A stretch of 64,000 nucleotides of DNA from Algorimicrobium sediminis (GTDB lineage Bacteria; Bacteroidota; Bacteroidia; Flavobacteriales; Flavobacteriaceae): assembly GCF_042684585.1 (NCBI RefSeq), contig NZ_JBHULS010000003.1:186001-250000 (forward strand), written 5' to 3'. Below the pieces are notes generated by a model that saw only the letters and a program-made list of their open reading frames with translations, was not told where the DNA came from and made no database searches. Positions 8,995-18,131 of the stretch are shown in pieces. Numbering within the stretch: the first letter of the stretch is position 1; each line of letters begins with the position of its first letter. Made by a program: the position numbers and the translations under genes.

Positions 8995-9539
8995 TCTTTT
9001 GAAGCTATTTTTGAAAACCTATTTACCCACAGAATCCATAATAAACAAACCAACCCGTAAATAATGCCAGGAAAAACCACCTCGTGCAAAAGCGCTTTAT
9101 GTTGAGGATAATGATACAATCCTAATGTTAAAATTACAATGCGCAGTAAATTTACACTGTAAATAAGCACACTACCGGACAGGATGTAAAAAAATGTAAC
9201 GGTTGCCTTGCCCGAAAAAGCCACAATAAAGGCCACAAACAAACTAATAACACTAACACCATTACAACCCTCAAAAATACGTGCAATGTACACGTTATTA
9301 AGCATTAACTTTAACGAGGCCTCATTGGGGTGCGGTATTACAGCCGCATTATATCCCAAATCCTGCAACAAACTGACACTCTGTTTTCCAACTACATAAC
9401 TTAAATAATCTGGAAAATAAGGGCCTACTGGCTGCCATTGCAAATATATTTTATATAAGAACGACAACAGGACATACACCAAGACAAATAGAGAAATAAA
9501 CCTAATTACGGGCTTGTATTTAATAATTAATGCTTTCAA
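8991..9539 (-). CDS. xrtF: exosortase family protein XrtF
   Basis: A 182-residue integral membrane protein of the exosortase/archaeosortase superfamily, at the short end of the family as is usual for XrtF. The three predicted catalytic residues are present: Cys92 (EGCNG), Arg133 (VNLLRI) and His152 (LLHEVVFP), all in or next to membrane helices. It should recognise and cleave a C-terminal sorting signal of secreted proteins and pass them to the cell surface. Substrates in this window are not apparent, because the three cargo-like proteins here carry T9SS domains instead. It is divergent from the GAF-domain gene, with TAACTTTA (9564-9571, minus) as a possible -7 element. Confidence 0.9.
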   Translation of the reverse strand: MKALIIKYKPVIRFISLFVLVYVLLSFLYKIYLQWQPVGPYFPDYLSYVVGKQSVSLLQDLGYNAAVIPHPNEASLKLMLNNVYIARIFEGCNGVSVISLFVAFIVAFSGKATVTFFYILSGSVLIYSVNLLRIVILTLGLYHYPQHKALLHEVVFPGIIYGLVCLLWILWVNRFSKIASKE

Positions 9540-9606
9540 ATTAATTGGTTACAGTTGGCGTGTTAAAGTTATATAAATTGACTAATAGATATAAGGGTAA
9601 TTTAAA

Positions 9607-9614
9607 TACTTTTG
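9607..9614 (+). promoter_or_regulatory. -7 promoter element for the GAF-domain gene
   Basis: TACTTTTG matches TAnnTTTG exactly. It lies 18 bp before the ATG at 9633, giving a leader of about 12 nt. An in-frame TTG at 9612 lies inside this element and so is unlikely to be the translation start. Confidence 0.65.
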
Positions 9615-9632
9615 TCAAAATTTTTAAACTTA

Positions 9633-10091
9633 ATGACTCTCCAAGAACTTAAACCGCTTATTTTGGACATTGTTAATGCTTCCGAAAAAACCGTAGACGC
9701 CCGTTTACTGGCCATCTGCAGCTTGCTTGAAAAAGAAATTGCCTATTATAATTGGGTAGGATTTTATTTTAAAAACGGCGACAAAGACGAACTAAAGTTA
9801 GGTCCTTATGTTGGCGCGCCAACAGACCATACTATTATTCCATTTGGAAAAGGTATTTGCGGACAAGTAGCTGTTAGCAACAAAAACTTTGTGGTTCCAG
9901 ATGTATCGGCACAAGACAATTACATTGCTTGTAGCATTCATGTAAAAGCTGAAATTGTTATTCCCATTTTTGTAAATAACCAAAATATTGGTCAGATAGA
10001 CATCGATTCCAATACCGCAGACCCATTTACACAGGCGGACGAAACCTTTTTAGAATTTGTGTGCCAAAATGTGGCAACCATGTTAGCGTAA
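9633..10091 (+). CDS. GAF-domain protein, free methionine-(R)-sulfoxide reductase-like
   Basis: A 152-residue single GAF domain resembling fRMsr, which reduces free L-methionine-(R)-sulfoxide. Seen motifs: YNWVGFY, KLGPYVG, IPFGKGICGQVA and YIACSIHVKAEIVIPI, then IGQIDIDS. The Cys in GICG and the Cys in YIAC match two of the three redox cysteines of E. coli and yeast fRMsr. The remaining one (ACxxI before IPFG) is replaced by TDHTI. The enzyme may therefore work with only two Cys or be a non-catalytic sensor. I start it at the ATG because the upstream in-frame TTG (9612) falls in the promoter. Confidence 0.85.
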   Translation: MTLQELKPLILDIVNASEKTVDARLLAICSLLEKEIAYYNWVGFYFKNGDKDELKLGPYVGAPTDHTIIPFGKGICGQVAVSNKNFVVPDVSAQDNYIACSIHVKAEIVIPIFVNNQNIGQIDIDSNTADPFTQADETFLEFVCQNVATMLA

Positions 10092-10114
10092 CCATTTTAC
10101 AGATTACTCGTTTT

Positions 10115-10157
10115 AATAATGTGTTTAATTTTTTAATCTTAAGCACATTATTTTTTT
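10115..10157. terminator. terminator between the convergent GAF and lipoprotein genes
   Basis: A 14-bp stem (AATAATGTGTTTAA pairing with TTAAGCACATTATT, including one G-U pair) with a loop of about 10 nt, followed by a run of T on the plus strand. Confidence 0.7.
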
Positions 10158-10212
10158 AGGCCATTTTATGTTTAGCCAAAACACGTACAAGTAGAAAATT
10201 GGCTTACTAAAA

Positions 10213-10506
10213 TTATTTTAGAACGCCATTTAAACCATCTAAACTCTTTTGGGCCAAAGAATCAATTTTAGTAGCCGCTTCCGTAACCAGAGAATCCAGT
10301 TTCTGAACCTTATTACTTTCAAAATTTATTAGTGTATCCAGCGCTTTCACCTTGTCCAACTCTTCAGTAATAAGAGCGTTTAAACTATCGGTTTTCTTGT
10401 TCAATTGCAGTAGTTTTTCTTCGGCCTCTGCGGTTAAGTCGGCGCAGGAATAGGCCAATATTAATAATCCAAATAACCAAAATTTACCATTTACAAATAG
10501 CTTCAT
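10213..10506 (-). CDS. small coiled-coil lipoprotein
   Basis: A 97-residue protein starting at the second in-frame ATG (MKLFVNGKFW), which gives a normal signal peptide with a lipobox ending at Cys21 (LAYSC). The rest is a heptad-like helix rich in Leu, Lys, Asp and Thr, with repeated LDSL/LDTL units (about residues 30-92), so a coiled coil is expected. An upstream in-frame start would add 12 residues and spoil the signal peptide. Similar small helical lipoproteins are common in flavobacteria. No function can be assigned. Confidence 0.7.
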   Translation of the reverse strand: MKLFVNGKFWLFGLLILAYSCADLTAEAEEKLLQLNKKTDSLNALITEELDKVKALDTLINFESNKVQKLDSLVTEAATKIDSLAQKSLDGLNGVLK

Positions 10507-10685
10507 AATACGTTTATTTTCAAGCCTTAAAATTAGTTTCAAGTCAGGTTTTCAAAGATAAATAACACGGGGTATTTTAAATGGTTTTTATGACAATTTT
10601 ATACAAAACCAAAGGCACTTAATTTTTCATTCAAAAACTGTTCATTTTTACTAGAAATGGCAAGGTATTTTTTATTGTAATTCCC

Positions 10686-10693
10686 TACTTTTG
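10686..10693 (+). promoter_or_regulatory. -7 promoter element for purH
   Basis: TACTTTTG matches TAnnTTTG exactly and lies 24 bp before the purH ATG at 10718. The in-frame TTG at 10691 overlaps it and is rejected as the start. Confidence 0.65.
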
Positions 10694-10717
10694 CCAGCAT
10701 TAAACAACACAACACTC

Positions 10718-12250
10718 ATGACAACAACTAAAACGATTACATCGGCCTTAATTTCTGTTTTTAACAAAGACGGTTTGGCTCCCATTGTAAAAAAATTACA
10801 CGAAAACCACGTTACAATTTACTCCACTGGCGGCACGGAAAAATTCATTACCGATCTTGGAATACCCGTAGTACCTGTAGAAGATGTAACCTCTTACCCA
10901 TCCATTTTAGGTGGTCGTGTAAAAACCTTGCATCCAAAAGTATTTGGTGGTATTTTAAATCGTCAGAACAACGAGAACGATGTGGCAGAGCTTGCCGAAT
11001 TTGGCATTCCTCAAATAGATTTAGTTATAGTTGATTTATATCCTTTTGAAAAAACCGTAAGCTCGGGAGCGGAACATCAGGATATTATCGAGAAGATTGA
11101 TATTGGCGGTATTTCACTTATTCGTGCAGCAGCTAAAAATTATGCAGATGTGGTTTGTGTAGCCACTGTTGCAGATTATAGTAAACTTTTAAATCTGTTA
11201 GAAACCCAAAATGGTAGCACCACCGAGGCCGACAGAAAGCTTTTTGCTGCTAATGCCTTTAATGTGTCATCGCACTACGATGCGGCTATTTTTAACTATT
11301 TTAACGAAAACCAAGAAATTACCAGTTTTAAATTAAGCGAAACTGCCGGAACCGTATTACGTTACGGCGAAAACCCACATCAAAAAGGTGTGTTTTATGG
11401 AAATTTTAATGCCATGTTTAACAAATTGCATGGTAAAGAGTTAAGCTACAATAATTTATTGGACGTTGATGCGGCTGTAAACCTGATGAACGAATTTCAA
11501 GGAGAAGCCCCTACATTTGCTATATTAAAACACAACAATGCCTGTGGTTTTGCACAGCGAAACACCCTAATGGCGGCCTATACCGATGCTTTGGCAGGCG
11601 ATACTGTTTCTGCCTTCGGTGGCGTTTTAATAAGTAACACCGAAATAGACGAAGAAACAGCCACTGCTATTCATAGTTTATTTTGTGAAGTTGTAATCGC
11701 ACCCTCATTTTCAAGCGCTGCAGCCACTATTTTAAAGGGCAAAAAAAATCGTATTTTATTGGCTCAAAACCCGGTAAGTTTACCACAGAGTACCGTTCGA
11801 ACTTGTTTAAACGGCCTATTGGTTCAGGACAGAGATATGGTTACAGATGCGCTTACAGACCTGACATATGTAACCAACACTAAACCATCTGATACAGAAT
11901 TGGCGGATTTAATATTTGCATCTAAAATATGCAAACACACCAAATCCAATACCATCGTTTTGGTAAAAGACAAGCAATTATGTGCTAGCGGAACAGGGCA
12001 AACAAGTCGTGTAGACGCCCTAAACCAAGCCATTCACAAAGCCCAGTCATTTCAATTCAATTTAGAAGGCGCCGTAATGGCCAGCGATGCTTTTTTCCCA
12101 TTTCCAGATTGTGTGGAAATTGCTCATAAAGCAGGCATTCATGCCGTAATACAACCAGGCGGTTCTATAAAAGACGAATTGAGTATAGACTATTGTAACG
12201 ACAATAATGTGGCCATGGTGTTTACAGGCACGCGCCATTTTAAACATTAA
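10718..12250 (+). CDS. purH: bifunctional AICAR transformylase / IMP cyclohydrolase
   Basis: About 510 residues from the ATG, the usual PurH length. It catalyses the last two steps of IMP synthesis: formylation of AICAR with 10-formyl-THF, then ring closure. The N-terminal MGS-like cyclohydrolase domain shows STGGTEKFI, GRVKTLHPKVFGGIL and the DLVIVDLYPFE segment. The C-terminal AICARFT domain shows RYGENPHQKGVF, the catalytic KHNNACGFA (Lys-His), GDTVSAFGGV and GQTSRVDA, ending VFTGTRHFKH. It stands alone between the small lipoprotein and mreB. The chosen start removes nine residues that would be encoded over the promoter. Confidence 0.96.
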   Translation: MTTTKTITSALISVFNKDGLAPIVKKLHENHVTIYSTGGTEKFITDLGIPVVPVEDVTSYPSILGGRVKTLHPKVFGGILNRQNNENDVAELAEFGIPQIDLVIVDLYPFEKTVSSGAEHQDIIEKIDIGGISLIRAAAKNYADVVCVATVADYSKLLNLLETQNGSTTEADRKLFAANAFNVSSHYDAAIFNYFNENQEITSFKLSETAGTVLRYGENPHQKGVFYGNFNAMFNKLHGKELSYNNLLDVDAAVNLMNEFQGEAPTFAILKHNNACGFAQRNTLMAAYTDALAGDTVSAFGGVLISNTEIDEETATAIHSLFCEVVIAPSFSSAAATILKGKKNRILLAQNPVSLPQSTVRTCLNGLLVQDRDMVTDALTDLTYVTNTKPSDTELADLIFASKICKHTKSNTIVLVKDKQLCASGTGQTSRVDALNQAIHKAQSFQFNLEGAVMASDAFFPFPDCVEIAHKAGIHAVIQPGGSIKDELSIDYCNDNNVAMVFTGTRHFKH

Positions 12251-12389
12251 AACAGCCATTACACAAAGCCCCAAATTTACCATAACCCAAAAATAAGCAA
12301 CCAAAAAATAAAGCAAAGTTAATTATTGCCTAACTTTTATTACATTTACGAGATTTGATTTATAAACTGCAAATAAACAACTTTAACAC

Positions 12390-13418
12390 ATGGGATTTTT
12401 CGACTTCTTAACCGAAGAAATTGCAATAGATTTAGGCACGGCTAACACGCTTATTATCCATAACGACAAGGTTGTTGTGGACAGCCCCTCTATAGTTGCT
12501 CGCGATAGGATTTCTGGAAAAATAATTGCCGTTGGAAAAGAAGCCAGCATGATGCAAGGAAAAACCCATGAAAACATTAAAACCATAAGACCGCTAAAAG
12601 ATGGTGTGATTGCAGATTTTGACGCCAGCGAGCAAATGATTAGTTTGTTTATAAAAAATATTCCAGCCCTTAAAAAGAAATTACTACCGCCATCCTTGCG
12701 TATGGTGGTTTGTATTCCATCGGGTATTACAGAGGTAGAAATGCGCGCTGTAAAGGAATCTTGCGAGCGTGTAAACGGTAAAGAAGTGTATTTAATTCAC
12801 GAACCTATGGCAGCAGCCATTGGTATTGGTGTAGATATTATGCAACCTAAAGGAAATATGATTGTAGACATTGGTGGCGGTACTACCGAAATTGCTGTAA
12901 TTGCTTTGGGCGGTATTGTTTGCGATAAATCGGTTAAAATTGCAGGCGATGTGTTTACAAACGATATTATCTATTACATGCGCACACAGCATAATTTGTA
13001 TGTTGGTGAACGCACTGCCGAAAAAATAAAAATTCAAATTGGGGCTGCTACCGAAGATTTGGAGCTACCTCCAGAGGACATGAGCGTTCAAGGGCGCGAT
13101 TTGCTAACAGGAAAACCAAAACAAGTTCAAATATCGTATCGTGAAATTGCCAAAGCTTTGGACAAATCTATTTTACGTATTGAAGATGCCGTTATGGAAA
13201 CCTTGTCGCAAACACCACCAGAATTAGCCGCCGATATTTACAATACAGGAATTTATTTAGCAGGTGGTGGCTCCATGCTACGCGGACTGGACAAACGCTT
13301 ATCGCAAAAAACAGACTTACCCGTTTATATTGCTGAAGACCCCCTTAGAGCAGTGGTTCGTGGTACGGGCATTACCTTAAAAAATTTATCCAAATTTAGA
13401 AGCATCTTGATAAAATAG
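12390..13418 (+). CDS. mreB: rod shape-determining protein MreB
   Basis: A 342-residue actin homologue that forms membrane-bound filaments guiding lateral cell-wall synthesis. Actin-fold motifs: phosphate-1 loop AIDLGTANTLI, the segment VHEP-type IHEPMAAAIG, phosphate-2 loop IVDIGGGTTEIAV and adenosine motif LAGGGSMLRGLD. The N-terminus MGFFDFLTEE is amphipathic, as in MreB proteins that bind the inner membrane directly. First gene of a five-gene cluster (mreB-mreC-mreD-mrdA-rodA); mreC starts 11 bp after its stop. Confidence 0.98.
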   Translation: MGFFDFLTEEIAIDLGTANTLIIHNDKVVVDSPSIVARDRISGKIIAVGKEASMMQGKTHENIKTIRPLKDGVIADFDASEQMISLFIKNIPALKKKLLPPSLRMVVCIPSGITEVEMRAVKESCERVNGKEVYLIHEPMAAAIGIGVDIMQPKGNMIVDIGGGTTEIAVIALGGIVCDKSVKIAGDVFTNDIIYYMRTQHNLYVGERTAEKIKIQIGAATEDLELPPEDMSVQGRDLLTGKPKQVQISYREIAKALDKSILRIEDAVMETLSQTPPELAADIYNTGIYLAGGGSMLRGLDKRLSQKTDLPVYIAEDPLRAVVRGTGITLKNLSKFRSILIK

Positions 13419-13429
13419 CATTGTAAACC

Positions 13430-14257
13430 ATGCAACAAATAATAAAATTCTTTTTAAGGAACAAAACGTTTTTGTTGTACCTGTTCTTGCTTTTTCTAGC
13501 TATTTCTTTCACCATTCAATCCCATGCCTACCATAAAAGTAAATTTATTAATTCTGCTAATGGTCTTACAGGTTCGGTTTATAGTGCATCCAATGAGTTG
13601 GCGGTTTATTTCAACCTAAAATCGCAAAACAAACTGCTTCAGGAGGAAAATGCGCAGCTTTACAATAGCGCATATATGCACCAAATAGGTGCTAAAAACA
13701 CCTTTACTACCGACAGTTTGCAGAGAGGAATACGGTATAAATTTCTGCCGGCACAAGTTCTTAAAAATAGCTATTCGGCTACAAACAATGTCTTGTTAAT
13801 TAATAAAGGCAAAAGAGACAGTATTAAGCAAGACTATGGTGTTATTACCCCTAAAGGCATTTTAGGCATAGTAGACCAAACTAGTAACAAATTTGCAACC
13901 GTATTATCTATTTTAAACAGTACCGTTAAAATAAGTGCTCAATTAAAAAATAGCAATCATTTTGGTTCCCTAATGTGGAATACCAAGTCGCCTGCCATTG
14001 TACAACTTACTGAAATTTCAAAAATAGCACCCATTAAAAAAGGTGATAGTATAATAACATCGGGGAGATCGCTTATATTTCCAAAAGGCATCCCAATTGG
14101 CACGGTACAGGACTTTAAACTGGATGCTGCCGAAAACTTTTACACCGTAGATGTAAAGCTGTTTAACGACATGACCGATATAGAATACGTGTACGTTATA
14201 GAAAATATGGATAAACGTGAAATAAACACCTTACTAAACCAAACCAATGAGCAATAA
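13430..14257 (+). CDS. mreC: rod shape-determining protein MreC
   Basis: A 275-residue protein with a short cytoplasmic N-terminus, one membrane helix (about 13-30) and a coiled coil with KLLQEENAQLY (about 65-85). A periplasmic double beta-barrel domain follows (about 105-265), with the conserved GVITPKGILGIVDQTS and KGDSIITSGRSLIFPKGIPIG segments (each quoted only in part). MreC scaffolds the elongasome and stimulates PBP2. The start is 11 bp after mreB and the end overlaps mreD by 11 bp. Confidence 0.95.
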   Translation: MQQIIKFFLRNKTFLLYLFLLFLAISFTIQSHAYHKSKFINSANGLTGSVYSASNELAVYFNLKSQNKLLQEENAQLYNSAYMHQIGAKNTFTTDSLQRGIRYKFLPAQVLKNSYSATNNVLLINKGKRDSIKQDYGVITPKGILGIVDQTSNKFATVLSILNSTVKISAQLKNSNHFGSLMWNTKSPAIVQLTEISKIAPIKKGDSIITSGRSLIFPKGIPIGTVQDFKLDAAENFYTVDVKLFNDMTDIEYVYVIENMDKREINTLLNQTNEQ

Positions 14258-14750
14258 CGTTTTGTTACATAGCTTTCAGTTTAGCGCTTTGGTTTTGGTA
14301 CAGGTGCTTATTTTAAACCATATAAATTTTTTAGGTTATATTAATCCGTATGCCTATGTTTTGTTTATTTTACTATTTCCAACCACTAGCAACCGACTTA
14401 TTTTTTTGCTGCTTAGCTTTGCAATTGGCCTTTCTATAGATGTGTTTTCGGACTCTGGTGGTGTACACGCTGCAGCCTCGGTTACCATAGCCTTTATAAG
14501 ACCCGCTTTACTAAAATTTTGTTTCGGCTCTGTAAACGACCACCATACTATAAAATTTAATAACACCGATTTTGGTGCGCGATTAAGCTATTTCACCATG
14601 CTTATCCTACTGCACCACATCTTATTATTTGCTTTAGAAATTTTTAATCTAAATAACATAATTTTAATACTCCAAAAAGCGTTATTTTCAGGTATATTTA
14701 CTATTATACTGTGTTTAATTATACATATTTTATTCAGTAGGAAATCCTAA
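14247..14750 (+). CDS. mreD: rod shape-determining protein MreD
   Basis: A 167-residue integral membrane protein with five to six hydrophobic segments. The region PYAYVLFILLFP and the DVFSDSGGVHAAASV loop are typical of MreD in Bacteroidetes. It forms part of the elongasome with MreC, PBP2 and RodA. Its start overlaps mreC by 11 bp and its stop codon overlaps the mrdA start (TAATG), so the operon is translationally coupled. Confidence 0.92.
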   Translation: MSNNVLLHSFQFSALVLVQVLILNHINFLGYINPYAYVLFILLFPTTSNRLIFLLLSFAIGLSIDVFSDSGGVHAAASVTIAFIRPALLKFCFGSVNDHHTIKFNNTDFGARLSYFTMLILLHHILLFALEIFNLNNIILILQKALFSGIFTIILCLIIHILFSRKS

Positions 14751-16681
14751 TGCGGCAATTTTTATTATTTTTTGTTATTATACTTGTAGGAATCGTTTTT
14801 ATAGGGCGCTTGTTTTACTTGCAAGTGTATGCGGCCAAACCCCACGATATTTTTAGCGATAATGCCATCCGGAAAGTTTACGACTACCCCAAGCGTGGCT
14901 TTATTTACGACCGTAACAACAAATTATTGGTAGGCAACCAGCCATCTTACGATGTTATGGTTATTCCGCGTGAAGTAAAACCATTGGACACACTAGAATT
15001 TTGTGCCTTACTAAAAATTACCAAAGAACAGTTTATAAAAACTTACAACCGGGCCTATAACTATTCGCCCAGGTTGCCTTATGTTTTTATTTCGCATCTA
15101 TCTAAAGAAGACTATGCCGTATTGCAGGAAAAAATGCGCAAATACGAAGGCTTTTACATACAAAAACGTTTATTGCGAGATTACCAAACCACGGCAGGAG
15201 CCAATGTTTTAGGTTTTATAGCCGAAGCCAATCAAAGTCAAATTGAAAAAAACCCCTATTACAAAATGGGCGATTTAATTGGCAAGCAAGGTGTTGAGCT
15301 ATCGTACGAAGAAGCGCTGCGTGGCGTAAAAGGAATTAAGTTTATTCAGAAAGATCGCTTTAACCGCGATATTGGCCCGTACCAAGAAGGGGTTTTTGAT
15401 ACACTCCCAAAACAAGGAAAAGACATTACCATTACCATCGACCAAACATTACAAGGCTATGGCGAATTGCTAATGGCCAATAAACGCGGTGGTATTGTTG
15501 CTCTTGAACCTAAAACAGGCGAAATTTTAGCCTTGGTTTCTGCCCCATCCTACGATCCTAATATGTTGGTTGGCCGTAAACGGTCTAGAAACTACACCAA
15601 ACTATACCGAGATAGCATTCATGCACCTTTAATAGATAAAGGCCTGCTACGCGTACATGAACCCGGCTCGCCTTTTAAAGCTATTGTAGCCCTTACAGCA
15701 CTGCAAGAGGGCGTTATTACACCGCAAACAAGTTTGTTCTGCTCTGGTGTTTACTTGTACGGCCGTCGTGGCAAAATGGGCTGCCACTGCGGTGGTGGTA
15801 ATCGGGATTTAAGAAAAGGCATTGCAAAATCTTGTAACTCTTATTTTGCAAATGCCTACCGAAAAAGTTTAGATATTGTACCTAGTGCTAGCAAGGCCAT
15901 GGATTTATGGAGTGAACACGTAAAAAGTTTTGGTTTGGGCCAATATCTGGGCACCGACTTACCCATTGGTAAAAAAGGCAGCATTCCAGATGGTGCTTAT
16001 TACAACAAATGGTACCCCGATTTTAATTGGGGCGCCACAACCACCATTTCCAACGCAATTGGTCAGGGAGAAATTTTAGTAACCCCTATACATTTAGCAA
16101 ACATGACGGCTGCCATAGCTAACAGAGGCTACTACTACACCCCGCATATTATAAAACAAATTGAAGACCAAATACTAGATGATAAGTACACCAAACCAAA
16201 CTATACCAGCATAGACAAAAAATATTTTGACCCCGTTATAGAAGGCTTATTTGATGTTTATGAAAACAACGGCACAGCCAGAAACTTGCGCGTACCAGGT
16301 ATCGATATTTGCGGTAAAACAGGTACCGCTGAAAACTTTGCTATTATTGATGGAAAACGCACACAACTTACAGACCATTCCTTGTTTATTGCTTTCGCTC
16401 CCAAAGATGACCCACAAATTGCCATTGCTGTGTTTGTAGAAAATGGCCATTATGGGTCTACCTATGCTGGAAAAATAGCCAGTTTAATGATAGAAAAATA
16501 CATAAGAAAAACCATAACAAGAACCGATTTAGAAGATTGGATTTTAAAACACAGTTTGGAACACGAATACTTAAAGCCATTTTCCGGAAAACCATTTAAA
16601 ATAAATAGAGAAACACAACCACAACCTGTTTCAGAGGAAGTTTTTTCAGCTTTAAAAAGTAAATTAAACGCTTACAAGTAA
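14750..16681 (+). CDS. mrdA: penicillin-binding protein 2 (elongasome transpeptidase)
   Basis: A 643-residue class B PBP: one membrane anchor (about 4-24), a dimerisation/pedestal domain (about 45-215) and a transpeptidase domain (about 240-600). Catalytic motifs: SxxK as Ser307-Pro-Phe-Lys310 (the more usual form is STFK), SxN as Ser361-Cys-Asn363 and KTG within CGKTGTAE. A Cys/His-rich insertion lies between the first two (Cys331, Cys345, Cys347, Cys362), which could form a metal or disulfide site. It cross-links peptidoglycan together with RodA, encoded 6 bp downstream. Confidence 0.96.
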   Translation: MRQFLLFFVIILVGIVFIGRLFYLQVYAAKPHDIFSDNAIRKVYDYPKRGFIYDRNNKLLVGNQPSYDVMVIPREVKPLDTLEFCALLKITKEQFIKTYNRAYNYSPRLPYVFISHLSKEDYAVLQEKMRKYEGFYIQKRLLRDYQTTAGANVLGFIAEANQSQIEKNPYYKMGDLIGKQGVELSYEEALRGVKGIKFIQKDRFNRDIGPYQEGVFDTLPKQGKDITITIDQTLQGYGELLMANKRGGIVALEPKTGEILALVSAPSYDPNMLVGRKRSRNYTKLYRDSIHAPLIDKGLLRVHEPGSPFKAIVALTALQEGVITPQTSLFCSGVYLYGRRGKMGCHCGGGNRDLRKGIAKSCNSYFANAYRKSLDIVPSASKAMDLWSEHVKSFGLGQYLGTDLPIGKKGSIPDGAYYNKWYPDFNWGATTTISNAIGQGEILVTPIHLANMTAAIANRGYYYTPHIIKQIEDQILDDKYTKPNYTSIDKKYFDPVIEGLFDVYENNGTARNLRVPGIDICGKTGTAENFAIIDGKRTQLTDHSLFIAFAPKDDPQIAIAVFVENGHYGSTYAGKIASLMIEKYIRKTITRTDLEDWILKHSLEHEYLKPFSGKPFKINRETQPQPVSEEVFSALKSKLNAYK

Positions 16682-16687
16682 TAGCAT

Positions 16688-17965
16688 ATGATGCGCGAAA
16701 CAAATAGGCACTTTAAATTTGATTGGATTACCATCCTCCTCTTTATGCTATTGGTAGCTTTTGGTTATATGAATATTTTGTCGGCATCCCATATTGGCGA
16801 CACCATTAACTATCTGGATTTCTCCCAGCCCTACGGAAAACAACTGTTATTTATTGTTTTAACCGTGGTGCTTATTGTATTTATTTTAGCATTCGAAGCT
16901 AAATTTTACGAACGTTTTTCCAGTATTATTTATCTGGTGAGCATGCTATCCTTAATTGGGCTCTTCTTTTTTGGAAAGGAGGTAAATGGCGCCACTTCTT
17001 GGTACGGAATTGGAGGCATGACACTTCAACCAAGCGAGTTTGCCAAAGCTGCCACAGCCTTGGCGGTAGCCAAATATATTAGCGATTTAAACACCGATAT
17101 AAAAACTTTTAAAGACCAAGTACGCTTGGCGCTTATTATTTTTATACCCGCTCTTTTGGTCCTTTTACAAAATGATGCTGGCAGTACTTTAGTTTATGCA
17201 TCCTTCTTTTTTGTTTTGTATCGCGAAGGCTTGCCTAAACTATACTTATCTATTTTTGTGGTACTCGCCTTTATTTCTATTGCGGCCTTAAAGTTCAATG
17301 TGGTATTTACGGTGGCCGTATCTACTATTGTAATTTTTATTTTTCATTTTTTACGACGCAAAAAACGCTCTATTTTACAGCCAATAGCACTAGCAATGGC
17401 CTCGGCTATAGTAGCTATTGCCGTGCACTTTTTTTACAATCAAATTTTACAACCGCACCAAAAAGACCGCATTAGCCTGTGGCTCCGTTTAGAAACCGAT
17501 CCTGTAAAAGTACAAGAAATGCAACGCGATATCTTGTACAATTTATACGAATCTGAAAAAGCCATTAGCTCTGGTGGTTTAGCAGGAAAAGGCTACATGC
17601 AAGGCACGCGCACAACCGGCAAATTTGTTCCAGAACAGCACACAGATTATATTTTTAGCACTGTTGGCGAAGAATGGGGTTTTATGGGAACCGCTTTAGT
17701 GGTAGTTATATTTGTACTCCTATTATTAAGAATTCTGCATTTGGCCGAACTACAAAAGTCGCAATTTAGTCGGGTGTACGGGTATGGTGTAGCTTCTATT
17801 TTATTTTTTCATTTTATGATTAATATCGGTATGGTTATGGGCCTCATTCCTACTATTGGTATTCCGCTTCCTTTTTTTAGTTACGGTGGTTCTGGCCTTT
17901 GGGGTTTTACCATTTTACTATTTATTTTTATAAAATTAGACTCCAATCGGATTAATGAATGGTAA
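16688..17965 (+). CDS. rodA: rod shape-determining glycosyltransferase RodA
   Basis: A 425-residue SEDS-family polytopic membrane protein (about ten helices) that polymerises lipid II in the elongasome with PBP2. SEDS landmarks: NGATSWYGIGGMTLQPSEFAK in the first half, the QNDAGSTLVY segment with the catalytic-type Asp, a long periplasmic loop with KGYMQGTRT and PEQHTDYIFSTVGEEWGF, and PFFSYGGSG near the end. Two adjacent ATGs (16688 and 16691) are both possible starts. Last gene of the mre cluster; no clear hairpin terminator follows. Confidence 0.96.
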   Translation: MMRETNRHFKFDWITILLFMLLVAFGYMNILSASHIGDTINYLDFSQPYGKQLLFIVLTVVLIVFILAFEAKFYERFSSIIYLVSMLSLIGLFFFGKEVNGATSWYGIGGMTLQPSEFAKAATALAVAKYISDLNTDIKTFKDQVRLALIIFIPALLVLLQNDAGSTLVYASFFFVLYREGLPKLYLSIFVVLAFISIAALKFNVVFTVAVSTIVIFIFHFLRRKKRSILQPIALAMASAIVAIAVHFFYNQILQPHQKDRISLWLRLETDPVKVQEMQRDILYNLYESEKAISSGGLAGKGYMQGTRTTGKFVPEQHTDYIFSTVGEEWGFMGTALVVVIFVLLLLRILHLAELQKSQFSRVYGYGVASILFFHFMINIGMVMGLIPTIGIPLPFFSYGGSGLWGFTILLFIFIKLDSNRINEW

Positions 17966-18131
17966 CAACTACTGTCCGTTCAAACACTTCAAAAAAGGCT
18001 TAATTACTAGCTGTTAGAAGTTTATAAATTTATTTTGTATCTTTCTAATAATATCTTAAAAGGTTTACACCTTGTTACATAATAAGTTTTTAAACCATAT
18101 TTATTTGTTTAACGTACCAAAACCAAACACG

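Noticed and set aside
18072..18131. N-terminal extension of the porin-like protein from TTG
   Set aside because: It would place 20 residues before an otherwise perfect signal peptide.
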